This document shows, one piece after another, positions 53,285-64,000 of a stretch of DNA of 64,000 bases. The notes beneath the pieces were generated by a model. It did no database searches. It was given only the letters and a program-made list of their open reading frames with translations, and was not told the origin of the DNA. The translations under genes and the position numbers were made by a program. Where the stretch lies: positions 5,952,001 to 6,016,000 of the forward strand of contig JAULSN010000003.1 of assembly GCA_033439765.1 (NCBI GenBank), in the 5' to 3' direction. This stretch comes from Lasiosphaeria ovina (lineage: Eukaryota > Ascomycota > Sordariomycetes > Sordariales > Lasiosphaeriaceae). Positions within the stretch are counted from its first letter, which is position 1, and each line of letters begins with the position of its first letter.

Positions 53285-56131
53285 TCAGTCCCTCTTCTCC
53301 CTCGCCGCCTCGTCTCGACCACGCCCAGCAGCACGGCCGCGAGCCCCCCCCGCCGACACCGCCTCCCTCCTGAGCATCTTCGTGCGCGCCGCAGCTCCAG
53401 GCAGCAGCAGCGCCCTCGCTCTATGACCTCTCCTGCGCGCGACAGCCGTGCTCGCCTCCAAGCCGAGCGGATCGCGCACGAACTCCGCCGCCAACAACAC
53501 CACCGTAACCCCCAACAACCCACCCACCACAAACATGCCACTGACCTCGAGCGCAATATAAACCGTGCTCCGGAACCTGATGACCGCCGCAACGCTTCCC
53601 ACGACCACCAGCACGACCACCAACAACCCCGGCTGGCCGAGCACGGCGCACAGCATCGCGCTCCAGGCCAGCGGCCACAGCCCGTGGCGCACGTAGTGGG
53701 CGAGCTGCCACGCCGTCGGCGGCAGGCGCGTCCAGTGGGCTTTCAGCACGGCGCCCAGCGCGACGTGCTCGGCCGCGCCGCCGGCGACGACGAGCCGGTA
53801 GTATGCCGCCAGGAACGCGAACGTGCTGACGGCGCGCGCGAACATGTAGTCCAGCGTCACGAGCACCCAGCATAGGTAGCCCACTTTGCTCGCGCCCGCC
53901 AGCCGCGATCGCCACGTGTTGTTGTTGTTGTTGTTGCTGCGGGTGGATGATGGCCGCGGCGGGCTGTAGTGGTTGTAGCTGTAGCTGTAGCTGTAGCTGT
54001 AGTCGTAGCCGCGGTGGCGGTGGCTTACGCGGCCGTCGTCCTCGCCATCAGCAGCCAGCAGCAGCGTCATAGCAACACCACCCAGCACGTCGCACGCGTA
54101 CTTCTGCGCGTAGCTGAACAGCAGCCAGCGCCAGCGGAACGCGAGAGCCTGGTCGAGGAAGACGGCAGGGCTCGAGAGGGCGAGCCGCAGGTCTTCCAGC
54201 GGCGTGTACCACATGTACGTGCCGAGCCACGGGACAAGGATGCCGCGGATGTGGTGCAGCACGATGGCGATGGCGAAGTGCGCGAACGCGGCGCGGTAGC
54301 CTCCGGCGAGGAGCGCCGCCTTGAGCTGCGGCCACCGCTCGCTCATCCCGCCCGTGAACGTGCCCGAGCTGAAGTCGTCGACCGACTTGAACATGTCGGA
54401 GCGCGCGGCCCACTTGTACAGCGCGCCCACGCGCCGGCCGTAGAAGCGGCGGAGTGAACGTGGGATGGCAAGTTGTAGTGGGTATGGCAGGTCGGCGGGG
54501 CCGCCCATGCGCGGCGGGAATGTGGAGAAGGACGATGTCCGCTGGTTGATGAGCCGGATGTCGTTGAGCGTAAAGGTGGCGCTGCGGGTGTGGAGGCTCT
54601 GGAGCTTGCCGATCAAGCACGCGGCGTTCCACCGCATGGGGCACACGCCCAGGCCGGCCCTCGCGGCTGCGGCGGCTGCTGCTGCGTCCATCTGCAGGAC
54701 CATGGGACTGGATTCCCGCCTCGCCGATGTAGGCGCGTCTCTTCTGAGCCGAGACATGATCAGCGCGGCTGCCTCGTAGTTCGGGTCGCGCGTTCTTGTT
54801 ATGTCGAGCGGGTCGTAGGAGCCGGCTTTTGGAATCTCGGCCCAGTAGGGGTAGCTGGCGACGGCCTCCATCCAGTTGGCGGCGTTGACGAGCACGTCGA
54901 GCGCCGAACACGCGATGCCGTACTCTTTGAGGAGCTCTTCGTACACGGGGGCCTGGGTGACCAGTGTCGACAGCAGGCGCAGTCCGCGTGCAAGCTCGGC
55001 AAACCCGCAGATGATTTTCCTCGCGTCCTGGCTGAACAGGTGCTTGGTGTCGGTCAACAGCCCGTCTATCCGCAGGGTTTCCACTTTGGACAGCATCCGT
55101 GGGTCGGGGGAGTTTCCGCCCTCTCCGGCAAGGGGGTCTCGGTCGACATGGAGCCTTGACCAGGTCCTGTGGTTTGTCCGCGAGTAAGACTGATGCGCCG
55201 ACGCCTCGACGGCGTCTCGAGCACTCTGCAACGCCATGCCACAGGCCTGCTGCTGCTGGACCAGGGCGGACAGGAGCGCAATTGGCGTGTCCAGGGCGTC
55301 CTGGGTCTGCTTGACCAGCGCGGCGCACCGCGTACGGTCCTGCGCGGCCGCAAAGGTGATGGGCCCGGTGTAGAAGTCGTTGAGGGCGAGCAGGAACACC
55401 AGCACGTCGCTGCAGACGCGGTAGATCATGGAGTCGGTCAGGCGAGCGGCATCCCCGCTCGCCAGGGAGTGCCGGGACAGCGACAGGTGTGTGCTCCAGT
55501 GCGCCCAGGCGTAGAGGACCAGAGACGCGGGGGTCGTGTCGTCGTGGACGTGGGCCAGCTGCAGCGACGTCACGGAGCAGACGGTCATGCAGAGAGTGGC
55601 CACGTATGTGTGGGCCTCGGCGGCTGAGAAAGAGAGCGAGCGTATGGCCCCGGGAGTGTTGTGCTCGTGCAGACGGTGGAGGAAGGCGGCCAGGTCGGGA
55701 TCGTACAGAGTGATGAAGGTGGCTGCGTGGGGAGCGTTTCGTGTAGTCGAGATCAGCGGCCCCATCAGATCTTGAAGCAAGGGCACGACACTCTGGTCGT
55801 CTCCATGGCCGCGTGTGGTCAAGAGGCGTTCGATGTGCTCGAGGTCTTCGGACTGATCGATCAGGAGAGCCGTCCAAAGCTCGCGGGTGCGGACGGGCCG
55901 CTCGGCGACCGAGAGCCATTTCAGTGCCGACCGGATCCGGGGCAGGCTGCCGTCGTCGCCGTGCAGCCTGACGACATGGGCCAGCTTGTCATGGAAGCGG
56001 CCATGGCTGGGGCTGGCCATGGATGATGCGATGCTGGCAGCTGGTCGACGTAGAAGTCTGTCCCGTGTCTGGAAATAATCTGCTGTCCGACTGTCGTACA
56101 GAGGTGTCGTGTCGTGGCCGCAACGGCGCAA
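53285..56131 (-). CDS. Large multi-pass protein with NLR-type winged-helix segment
   Basis: Up to 948 residues, intronless. The start may be at 56131 (MRRCGHDTTPLYD) or the later Met at about 56020 (MASPSHGRFHDK). An early segment, ALKWLSVAERPVRTRELWTA, is the winged-helix signature that follows NACHT domains in fungal NLRs, but no P-loop or Walker B is present. The middle is helical and of unknown family. A YSYSYSYSYNHYS repeat (tag-ctg microsatellite, about 53973-54005) and a poly-Asn run precede several hydrophobic helices near the C-terminus, including LLVVVLVVVGSVAAVI and VGGLLGVTVVLL. The tail is Arg/Ala-rich. It could be an NLR derivative that lost its NTPase or a missing 5' exon could encode it. 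Function unknown. Confidence 0.7.
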   Translation of the reverse strand: MRRCGHDTTPLYDSRTADYFQTRDRLLRRPAASIASSMASPSHGRFHDKLAHVVRLHGDDGSLPRIRSALKWLSVAERPVRTRELWTALLIDQSEDLEHIERLLTTRGHGDDQSVVPLLQDLMGPLISTTRNAPHAATFITLYDPDLAAFLHRLHEHNTPGAIRSLSFSAAEAHTYVATLCMTVCSVTSLQLAHVHDDTTPASLVLYAWAHWSTHLSLSRHSLASGDAARLTDSMIYRVCSDVLVFLLALNDFYTGPITFAAAQDRTRCAALVKQTQDALDTPIALLSALVQQQQACGMALQSARDAVEASAHQSYSRTNHRTWSRLHVDRDPLAGEGGNSPDPRMLSKVETLRIDGLLTDTKHLFSQDARKIICGFAELARGLRLLSTLVTQAPVYEELLKEYGIACSALDVLVNAANWMEAVASYPYWAEIPKAGSYDPLDITRTRDPNYEAAALIMSRLRRDAPTSARRESSPMVLQMDAAAAAAAARAGLGVCPMRWNAACLIGKLQSLHTRSATFTLNDIRLINQRTSSFSTFPPRMGGPADLPYPLQLAIPRSLRRFYGRRVGALYKWAARSDMFKSVDDFSSGTFTGGMSERWPQLKAALLAGGYRAAFAHFAIAIVLHHIRGILVPWLGTYMWYTPLEDLRLALSSPAVFLDQALAFRWRWLLFSYAQKYACDVLGGVAMTLLLAADGEDDGRVSHRHRGYDYSYSYSYSYNHYSPPRPSSTRSNNNNNNTWRSRLAGASKVGYLCWVLVTLDYMFARAVSTFAFLAAYYRLVVAGGAAEHVALGAVLKAHWTRLPPTAWQLAHYVRHGLWPLAWSAMLCAVLGQPGLLVVVLVVVGSVAAVIRFRSTVYIALEVSGMFVVGGLLGVTVVLLAAEFVRDPLGLEASTAVARRRGHRARALLLPGAAARTKMLRREAVSAGGARGRAAGRGRDEAAREKRD

Positions 56132-57861
56132 AACCGGCCAATTCCAGGTTATTTATGTTACCTATGTTATTTGTGGCTTTTTGCGAGTATTTGGCCCACG
56201 CATGGCAGCAAGCAGCAGCGCCTGGCTGTATCTGCAAAATTTGCAGACGAAGGAGCGGGCAAGGCGCTTTTGCTGATGAGAAGACGTGTTGCCGTCCAAC
56301 GTAATCTGCGCCGCAATATACCGCGAAAGCCTATATATAGGTGGCTAGCGGGGGCCACCCCACAGCGCTACAGTAGGTGGCGCCTGCAACACTCCCCGTC
56401 TCGGGTCAGCCGTCACACGGCCGCCTCCTTTTCCGAGATCACAAGTCTGGGCCCAATAGGGTGTCTACCTTATGTTATTCTTAAGGTTGCGCACTAAAGA
56501 TTGTGTGAAGTTTTATCTGTAATTTTGCTTTTCTACTCATGGACCTGCACCACTAACAAGCCGTACGGAGTATGTACAGTACATTACAGCATTGCAAGTT
56601 GATAACATCCCGACAAAAATGGTGAAAAGTTCGCCAACACAAGCCAAAAAATGGGATGCCACTGGTGAAGGTGAACTTGTATATCGTTGCTCCGTCCAAG
56701 TCAAGGCCGGATCTGTATCTCTTTTTACCGAATTTTTGACATATCACTCAATTCGCGAGCCTTGAATGCCCTCCAGCTGTCAGCCGAAAGGGGGCAGGGC
56801 ACCTACTCCGGCCTGATAAGCGAGGCCGGCAAGGCTTTTTTTTTCCCTCGCTTGACATGCAGTTGGTTGAATAGTCCAAATATCCGGCTCCTACTGTATG
56901 TTTATTAATGGTACTGTACTGCTTTTGGCTTGCTATATTGCACTGGAACTGCGTGATGCGCCGCGGACATTGAAATCAATGAACATGAGCAAACATGGCT
57001 TGATCAAGGATTTTTATTGAACATCAACCATTACCTTCACGGTAAATCAACTCAAGACTTTATAGGTGGCCTGGAACTTCCTGGTTACATGGCATGTTAG
57101 CTGCCAGCTTCGATACCTGCGTGGTCTGGTAGCCGTAGCCGTGGGTCGATGCGGTCCAATTAGTTCGCAAGGATCATACTCGGCATCGTTATTTCCACTC
57201 TTTAAGACATATCTAGTTCTAGACATAATGTGGGTAACGAAAATATGAGATAAGTGCCAGTCTGACATATATCACGGGGGCTCTTAAATTTCGTAACGCT
57301 TGAGGCTGTAATTGTGGCTGCAGCCTGATTCCCTAGATAGTAACGTTAGTCAAAATCAGGAGAGCACTCCTTCATAATTCTCGCCGTAATCTTGTGTTTC
57401 CTGTCTTTTACAACAACCCTTCCTATGACGGAGATGAATTTGTGTTCTAATTGGATTAGATAATAGCGGCCCGACTTTCGAGATTGATGTTGCTAGCATT
57501 CTTAAATCTCTATCCTTAAATCTTAGTGATTGATCAAGTTCGAGAAAAATAGAGGACCAAAATCAAACCCGACTAGAACAACTGAGCTTGTATTGATGCG
57601 ACGCCTCAACGGAGCAGGAGGCCATGCACACATTAACTACTAATCCAGTCAGAATAAAGCTATATGCAAGAGAACAATGAATACAAGAATAGCCAGCACC
57701 ACCACTCAAGCGATGCGGCGCTGGATGAACCAAGCAGAAATTCCAACTCTTTCGGGGTATGAATCCCATCTAATATGACCTGACCGCAGAACCTTGAACC
57801 CCCCCTGCACCGCCCATGCCCCTCCCCCTTTGGTCGGACTGTCCGTAGTGATACGGACGTC
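56132..57861. other. 1.7 kb AT-rich intergenic region
   Basis: Composition is lower in GC than the flanking genes. No coding frame, RNA gene or transposon motif could be recognised. Confidence 0.45.
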
Positions 57862-60276
57862 TCAGCTCTTTTTTTCCTCTTCCGCGACTGTTTCTGGCTT
57901 CTCTTCCTCTTTCACCTCTGGCTTTGATCTCCGCGGTTTTGTGCCGTTCCGTTTCCCCATGTAAAAGTCGTAGCGGTCTGGAAATAAAATGATGTTGGCT
58001 AGCCGTGCGACCTCGGCTTCGGCACGCGTTATTGGCGAGCGGGGCTTGATGCCGTTGCTCGTCCCAGCGTTCTCCATTTCGACGTCGCCGTCGTCGTTGC
58101 TCCCGTCGGCCGGCGGCGTCGGGGCTACATCAAAGGGCGCTAGGCCCATGGATTGCAGCCCGCCGGGACCACTAACTTCTGCGATCTCCGTCTCGCCCGG
58201 CCGCCCTGCATGCGAGGCTTCGCTACCGAGTCCGCTGCCCGTTGAGTCAAAGTCGGGACTTGGGTGGCCGCGCAAAAAGGTCTTGCGCTGGCGGGCTAGG
58301 TAAAGTGCGTTGGTCTGCGTAAGAGGGGCAGCAGGGACGTATACTAGGATAGAGACTGGCCTCCCAGAGGGTCCGTCGCCGTCCGCCATGGGCGGAGGTG
58401 TGGGGGCCCGGCTGGCCATGACATTGGGATTCGAAGTGATGTGGTACGCCAAATCTGGGTGCCAGACAATATAGTCCCCGGTCTGCAGTGTGGGAATAGT
58501 GACAAGGGTGCGGCGCAGGTGCAGGTGGGGATGCCACAGCTCGGTCAGCCGCTGCGCGTGCCCGTAGACGGCACCGTGGATGATGGTGCTGTGGTCCCGT
58601 TCAAGCGCCCAGTTCGACGCATCTAAAAACGTGTCCCACTCTGGACCTTCGCGGCGCTCCGGTGGCTTTGTCTTGGGTGAAAAGAAGGGACGCAGCAGGA
58701 AGTAGGCCGTGGCAAGCTTGGGGCTCGGCAGAAGCCTGATCAGGCCGGGCTCAATGGTGCTCAGGGCCACGACGCCTTGGTACATGCGGAAAATGCTGCA
58801 TGCACCATAGCCGTTGTAGAGATCTGGCGTCGAGCTCACGCGGAAAGTCGGGTCCCACGGGTCGTACTTCTCCCACTCGCCCTTGAACACGGCATCGTAC
58901 GTGCCGCCGCGACCGTATCCGTCGGGCTCCCAGCGCTCGAGACTGCCATTATCCACCTGCGCAATCACCGTCGAGGATGCAAAGTCGCCAAGCAGCTCGA
59001 CAACCGCTCGCTGCGCTTCTGCATTGCTATCGCCGCTACCCGCATCACCGTTCCGGGCCTCCGCGGCGTTAGCCGCGGCGTCTGGACCCACGCCTCCAAC
59101 ATTAGCGCCGTGGATGCGGAGCCGATCGGCGTAGGCGATTGGGAAGCGGATGGCCATGCGGTCGTCTGCATCGTTGTCCCATAGCGACATGGCAAACCGC
59201 TGCGCCTCCAAGACGCGGGGATGGCCTCGCGTACGCACTTGCGCAGGGGTCCAGAAAAAGTCGAAGCATGTGGGATCTTGGGGTGGTGGCGTCTTGAAAT
59301 CGTGCTTGGTCTCGAGGTACTTGACCGTCTCGTCGATTGCGGCTTGTGCATCAGCGCGGGGTACGACGCCCCGGACGACGCCGACGCCGTAGCGCTTCAA
59401 GTCGCGTGCGAACGTCTCGGCCCTGGCGGGGTTGTCGATGTCGGTAAAGTCTATGTGCGGGGTGATGTTCGGGCCACGCGACTCGATGTGCTCAACGGCA
59501 CCCTTGAGCGCGTCGAGCAGACGAGCCCACGAGGCTTCGAGCTGGGCCTCATGGCCAGCGGCGAGATCGTGCTTGATCTTGGCAAAACGCGAGGGCAATG
59601 GCACGGGCTCAGTGCCGTAGAAGGACAGAACGGGCGGGTCCATGGCGATCGAGTCCGTTGCAGAGCTGCTGGCAGTTGCGCTGGCGGCCGCGCTGTGGAA
59701 GTTGCTGGCGCTGGCACTAGCACTAGCACTGGCACTGGCGTTGGGGCTGGCGTTGGGGCTGGCGTTGGTGAGGGGTCTGGCATTTTTTAACGAGGCGACG
59801 GCAGCACTTAAAGTACGGCGCTTGAGCTTGGAGATTCTGCGGGGTCGGGCGGCGGCGCTGAGACTTCCGCTGGTAATTGCGGAGGAAGGCAGCGTGGAGG
59901 GCGTGAGCGCGGGCTTGGAACCAGAACCAGAACCAGAACTTGGCTTGGGCGGCGGCGTGGGCGAGTGAGACGGTAGCTGCGAAGGAAGATGGCTGCACGC
60001 TGTCCGTCGGCGGCTGGCTGCGCATTGGCTGCACCGCGGTGCGCGTGGCTCTCGACCCTTGCCCTTGTCGGCGGTGGTGCTGGGACTGCTGGGGCTGCTG
60101 GGACTGGTATTGGTATTGGCTTCGGTATCGCCCGTGGTATTCGTACCGTCTGGGGCTGGGGTAATACCGCCTTGCACTGTCGCCAGCGAGCCGATACCTC
60201 CCATGACCATGTTCTTGGACCTCGTGGCCCTCGTCGTCGACACCGAAACGGCGGCGCCGGCTGTTGAGCTCGTCAT
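57862..60276 (-). CDS. DUF1479 protein, putative Fe/2-oxoglutarate-type oxygenase
   Basis: 804 residues, intronless. Residues 1-210 are low-complexity: Ser/Thr/Pro-rich, poly-(Ala-Ser) NASASASASASAS. The DUF1479 core then starts at about 215: PLPSRFAKIKHDLAAGHEAQ, RYGVGVVRGVVPRADAQAAI, WTPAQVRTRGHPRVLEAQRF and GACSIFRMYQGVVALSTIEP. A jelly-roll histidine pair is likely around IIHGAVYGHAQRLTELWHPH and IVWHPDLAYHI. The family is predicted to be a cupin-fold oxygenase; substrate is unknown. The C-terminus is Lys/Glu-rich (KPEVKEEEKPETVAEEEKKS). The first Met is used, but the true start could be as late as MDPPVLSFYG near residue 200. Confidence 0.85.
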   Translation of the reverse strand: MTSSTAGAAVSVSTTRATRSKNMVMGGIGSLATVQGGITPAPDGTNTTGDTEANTNTSPSSPSSPSTTADKGKGREPRAPRCSQCAASRRRTACSHLPSQLPSHSPTPPPKPSSGSGSGSKPALTPSTLPSSAITSGSLSAAARPRRISKLKRRTLSAAVASLKNARPLTNASPNASPNASASASASASASNFHSAAASATASSSATDSIAMDPPVLSFYGTEPVPLPSRFAKIKHDLAAGHEAQLEASWARLLDALKGAVEHIESRGPNITPHIDFTDIDNPARAETFARDLKRYGVGVVRGVVPRADAQAAIDETVKYLETKHDFKTPPPQDPTCFDFFWTPAQVRTRGHPRVLEAQRFAMSLWDNDADDRMAIRFPIAYADRLRIHGANVGGVGPDAAANAAEARNGDAGSGDSNAEAQRAVVELLGDFASSTVIAQVDNGSLERWEPDGYGRGGTYDAVFKGEWEKYDPWDPTFRVSSTPDLYNGYGACSIFRMYQGVVALSTIEPGLIRLLPSPKLATAYFLLRPFFSPKTKPPERREGPEWDTFLDASNWALERDHSTIIHGAVYGHAQRLTELWHPHLHLRRTLVTIPTLQTGDYIVWHPDLAYHITSNPNVMASRAPTPPPMADGDGPSGRPVSILVYVPAAPLTQTNALYLARQRKTFLRGHPSPDFDSTGSGLGSEASHAGRPGETEIAEVSGPGGLQSMGLAPFDVAPTPPADGSNDDGDVEMENAGTSNGIKPRSPITRAEAEVARLANIILFPDRYDFYMGKRNGTKPRRSKPEVKEEEKPETVAEEEKKS

Positions 60277-63200
60277 CGTGCGTCGGCAACCATTGAGTCG
60301 TGTGTTGGGCAGATGTGCGGCGGCGGCGGTCGAGGTTGGACCAAGTGCGACTCGTGCTTGATGTACCGCATTTGGGCCCGGGTGGTGTGGTGGGGGAATG
60401 CACTGGCTTTACACAGCAGATAGGACCGCTGGGGCGGGTGAACCTCGGTTCCAGATCCACCGGCCTAGGAGCTGCTTCCCGAGCAAGCGGCAGCAATGTG
60501 GGCTGGCTGTGAGGCGTGTCCGCGGGCGCGGGCGCGGGCAGGTGTGTCCGTCGGGTAGATGTCGGAGGCGTGCCTTCCCAAGTCCCAAGAGGGTGCGTTG
60601 ACCTTGGCTTGCGGTGCGGAATTGCCCTGGCTGGGCAGGAAAGAACCACCAACCTGGAAGGAGCAGGCGCCCTTGTTGACCACTTTGATAGTTAAAATCT
60701 ATTGCCCGCTCAGAACTTGGGTTCGCTCGGTGTTCGGCGCCGCGCCAGCCAGAGTCGTCGGAATAGCGACTGGGGACTAAAATGGGACTGCCTCGTCAAT
60801 ATAAAGGTTCAATGTTTTTCGCTGTGACGTTTAGGCAGAATGGGCTGGGCCTGCGGCGGAAGCTTCAGCATTCTCGCCAACGCGCACTCGAGGGCCTTGT
60901 CGCCGACCAGCGCCAACTAGGATTCCTTCCGAGCATACATTTCTGTCCGCTGCCTACTATGTACGTGTGCGGTGCCTTTGTCTCCGCGACGCTGACCCGG
61001 CCGCCCGATGCGTCCCCTGTCGCATGTCTTCGACCCAGCCCGCCTGGCCGGCGCGGACATTTGCCTCGTCTCGGGCTGGGCTGGGTGGCGAGCGACATGG
61101 TGCTTCGGTCCCGGCGAGCGAACCTAGAGTCCAGACCAATGCCATGCAGACGTAGACCCAGGAATCCCGGCGGACCAGCATGCCCAGAAGCAGTGCAGAA
61201 GCCAGCAACTGGCGGGCCGTCGAAACACCATGCACAGGGCCAGACGGCTGGCGGAGGCTTGGGTGCTGCGGGCCGAGCTTCGTTGTTGGAGATGCGTTGC
61301 AATACTCGACATTTGGTGGATGCAATTGGGCCATCTGGGCTGCTGGGCGCAAGGGACGCACACCCGCAGGTTATCCGCAAGTTGCAAGGCAATTTGGTTT
61401 TCTGGGCCATGCAGGAAATGCCCTACTGGCCCCAATTGGCCGTGGCAGCCCGCAGTGGGGGCCTTGTCGGAACCACGACTCCGCATCGCCTGAAAGCATG
61501 GCGCCGGCGAACCGCCTCGCGGCCCGCCTTTCCCAAGCCTTCCGCCCCTTCCCGCGGGTTTTCGACGTTCTGTGTGGTGGACCCTCGACCCCGCCAAGCC
61601 TATCTCGCCCAACATCGGTCGGCCTTCCGATATCAGATCAGTGGGGCCCCGCAGTAACGCGCCGTGATTCGCTGGGCTCGCTGCGCCGTCTCCCCAGAGC
61701 CCCAGGCCGCCCTGGGGTTAGTGGCAGGTTGCCCGGGTGGGGCGCTAATTAGAATTAGTGCCCGTGGCCGGGGATTTGAGCACGGCGATTGCACCTCAGC
61801 GAAACAAAAAGAAAGCGAACCGAGACATGCACCCTTGGCTTGGATGGATCCCTGCCGCCATTCATTCAACATGCTCAAACCGACCGACCAACAGACCTGG
61901 CACAGCATGGCATGGCATGGCATGGCATGGCATGTTATCGGGAATCGGAATCTGCAAGGCGGTTTGAGCCTCTTTAGATTGCCCCTCGTCTCAACGTCCT
62001 GGATATGGGCCCTTCCGAGGTCCTACATATACTGTCGTGGGTCTGGCGTGTCCCATCTTCGGCCTGGCGAAGAGATTTTCGTGTCCCAATTTTTCTTGTC
62101 TTCCGTCTTTGTTGTGGTTGAACGGCTCATTCTCCCGAACCCAGGTTCCGCCCCCCACACATCCGTTGACCGACGACTAGTCTGACATCACCTCTGTGGT
62201 CACATCTTTGCCAGGCCTGGGTAAGGCAGGCGTGCTTCAATCTGGGGCTCGCCTGTTTTGGTCTGTGTTTTCGGTCCGGCAACGTAGTTGTGTCACTCCG
62301 CCGTCATCCCCTTTGGTCCTGGTAAACCGCGACCAAGCCGGTTCGTACTACGGCTACGACGTTGAGGTGTTGAGGACTTGGCTAACCCAAAACACCGCCT
62401 CCGAACAACATACCGTCGCTGACCCGGCGGGCACGTCGATACCGTATCCGGTCTACCTAATTAAGCTGATAACGGATATTCGAGACCAAACAGCGTTGAC
62501 GTTTGGTAACGGCAACGACGTTGCAATTCCTTGGTTGGTTGGTCGCCTTGTCATTGGTAGAACTAGATGTTGGTGTGCGTAGCTCCTCGTAAACACCAGT
62601 GTTTACACTGCAGCCCTCGCCATGACCCCGCAGTGCTAGGTCCAGGAAATGGTAAAGGCTCGGGAGGCACTCCGAACCAAGAAGCAGTCAAGCCAAGCCA
62701 TCCCTGCCATCGACGCTGCAGCGCATTCCCCATGCCAACGCACCGCTCTAGTCACACGACCTCACATAGCATCCTGAAAATGCCACCTCCTACGCCATCG
62801 CTTCCACGCTGTCAAGCTTTGCAGAGAGGGGCCCCGACGAACTCTCCCAGGATCACCCCTCGAGGCCCGGGTTCTTGGGTTGTCGCTACCGCTCTTCGCC
62901 GCTCGTTTGTTCGGACATATTGGATCCCACCCATTAGGAAGCTCCCCGCCGGCTCGGCAACCCGTTCGGCTTGTGTGAATCGGGGCCTTGTGGCTGCGTG
63001 CAAGCGTAGCCCGCCGCATCCGACGTCGTGATGGTTGCTCCCCCCCACCACCTTACTCCCTCCCAACATGCATGCATGGGCCAAAAATAGATCCGTGGGA
63101 CGAACCACGTCGTTCCCGGGACGTAGCATCGAGACTAGAGCCCGAAGGAGCGACCTCGGACGAGCGAAACTTGCGCGTCTGACGGAGGTTTCCGGATTCC

Positions 63201-63792
63201 ACATGCCCCTTCGACAACCACGATATCATCTCCCCGGTCTACATTCCCACATAGCCCTGCAGTGTGAGATTGCAGATATTGAATGCAATGAGCGCTCACG
63301 TCTTTCACGTGCCTCGGTGATTGTCCCATGTTTGAGGTGAACTATTATAAGCACAGATAAGAAGAATATTATCTTTCCATAGCCAGGGCGCTCATTGTCT
63401 TGTCGCCATTTTGGTTCCTTTTCTAATTTGTGTAAAGTTATCGAGTCCGAATACATCGTATTATTTCTTAGCTCATTAGGGCGCGGTGGTATTTCATATC
63501 TATCGATTAGATATAATTAATATTTCATCTGCTCAAGGAGGGACTTCCGCAGTTAATTAGTATCACAAAAGTGAAATGGCTTATACCCATCACCACGAAC
63601 ACACTGAAATGAGCACTGGCATTCGCCGCGGTATAGCAAAAAGTCAAACAATTGAACGGCACTAACAGAGTCATACCGGCCGACTTTCACGAACCTTACC
63701 ACCACCACATAAGATCGAACTTTCCGCTCCCATCAACTAGATACCTAGATATTCACCAGCCAATCAATCTCTCGCTGTTGGCCTGCAGACCC
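60277..63792. other. 3.5 kb region without supported genes
   Basis: Left part (60300-61800) is GC-rich with overlapping open frames on several strands that look like shadows. The right part (63320-63600) is AT-rich. A (CATGG)5 repeat lies at 61906-61930. No domain, splice-consistent gene or RNA gene could be defended. Confidence 0.45.
61906..61934. repeat. (CATGG)n pentanucleotide repeat
   Basis: Five perfect copies of catgg followed by a partial copy. Confidence 0.9.
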
Positions 63793-64000
63793 CTAACTTT
63801 CCTCAATGTCAAAGAATTCGTCATCTTCCGAATCATGCGAGAGTTTTTCTTCTTCTTCTTCCTCAGACCCCAGGTCTGGCTCCAGGGTGACGCTGGCCAG
63901 CAACTCGTCGAAAGCGGACCTCAAAGCCAGAGATTCCGGTGTCTCGTCTAAACCAGGTCGCTCTATGAACAGTTGCCGCGGCGTCTTCCCTCTGTTATCC
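63793..64000 (-). CDS. Ankyrin-repeat protein, C-terminal end only
   Basis: The minus strand is open from the window edge to TAG at 63793-63795, 68 codons. It begins DNRGKTPRQLFIERPG, the pattern of a final ankyrin repeat (D..GKTPxxL). It continues ESLALRSAFDELLASVTLEP, and ends in an acidic tail (EEEEEEKLSHDSEDDEFFDI, then EES). The start and the rest lie outside the window. Fungal ankyrin proteins of this kind are often large adaptors or NLR sensors; function unknown. Confidence 0.7.
   Translation of the reverse strand, partial: DNRGKTPRQLFIERPGLDETPESLALRSAFDELLASVTLEPDLGSEEEEEEKLSHDSEDDEFFDIEES

Noticed and set aside
60782..61657. 291-codon plus-strand frame
   Set aside because: No domain; competing frames of similar length on both strands; low-information GC-rich sequence.
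63652..63951. 99-codon plus-strand frame ending in poly-Phe
   Set aside because: The poly-Phe is the antisense of the poly-Glu tail of the ankyrin protein on the minus strand.

Overview
The window comes from a filamentous ascomycete, most likely a sordariomycete. Coding DNA is GC-rich and split by 50-95 bp introns with GT..AG ends and CTRAC-type branch points. Several families are typical of this group: HET-domain proteins, NACHT and NB-ARC NLRs, ascomycete laccase and tyrosinase, and DUF1479. The transposon block carries dense C-to-T changes at CpA (and G-to-A at TpG), the signature of repeat-induced point mutation (RIP). No database search was possible; family names rest on motifs I can read.

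Layout. 1-13.5 kb is an allorecognition/NLR-type block: a HET gene (partial, minus), a divergent NACHT STAND gene, a second HET gene, a membrane-anchored P450 (minus) and a large NB-ARC/TPR NLR. 14.06-15.78 kb holds a second P450 whose I-helix lacks the usual AGxxT motif. After a 3.6 kb gene-poor gap comes an Osh/Kes1-type oxysterol-binding protein (19.4-20.7 kb).

21.7-33.4 kb is one 11.7 kb Copia retrotransposon with 173/175 bp LTRs, a 5 bp target duplication (AAGAC) and a primer site matching the tRNA-iMet anticodon region. A 6.1 kb Gypsy element with 264 bp LTRs sits nested inside it in the opposite orientation. Both interiors are RIP-destroyed; their LTRs differ almost only by RIP-type transitions. 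The Copia appears to have landed inside a neprosin-family gene, which now also has an in-frame stop.

33.4-50.8 kb is a mosaic of living and broken genes. A kinase-like gene is frameshifted by a 22 bp tandem duplication. A tyrosinase is split into a C-terminal half at 36.6-37.6 kb (+) and an N-terminal half at 44.8-45.2 kb (-). A secreted alpha/beta hydrolase is split into halves at 42.5-43.3 kb and 50.35-50.78 kb (both -). Intact genes between them are a low-complexity Arg/Ser-rich protein, an MFS transporter, a 103-residue acidic/basic protein and a laccase. A RIP-mutated relic resembling DUF3435 (Crypton/Starship-captain-like recombinase) lies at 43.5-44.4 kb, next to one junction. The simplest reading is that one or two inversions cut a former tyrosinase-hydrolase-laccase neighbourhood.

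51.5-64 kb holds a SAM methyltransferase, a large multi-pass protein with an NLR-like winged-helix segment but no NACHT, a DUF1479 protein, a 3.5 kb gene-free stretch, and the C-terminus of an ankyrin-repeat protein running off the right edge.
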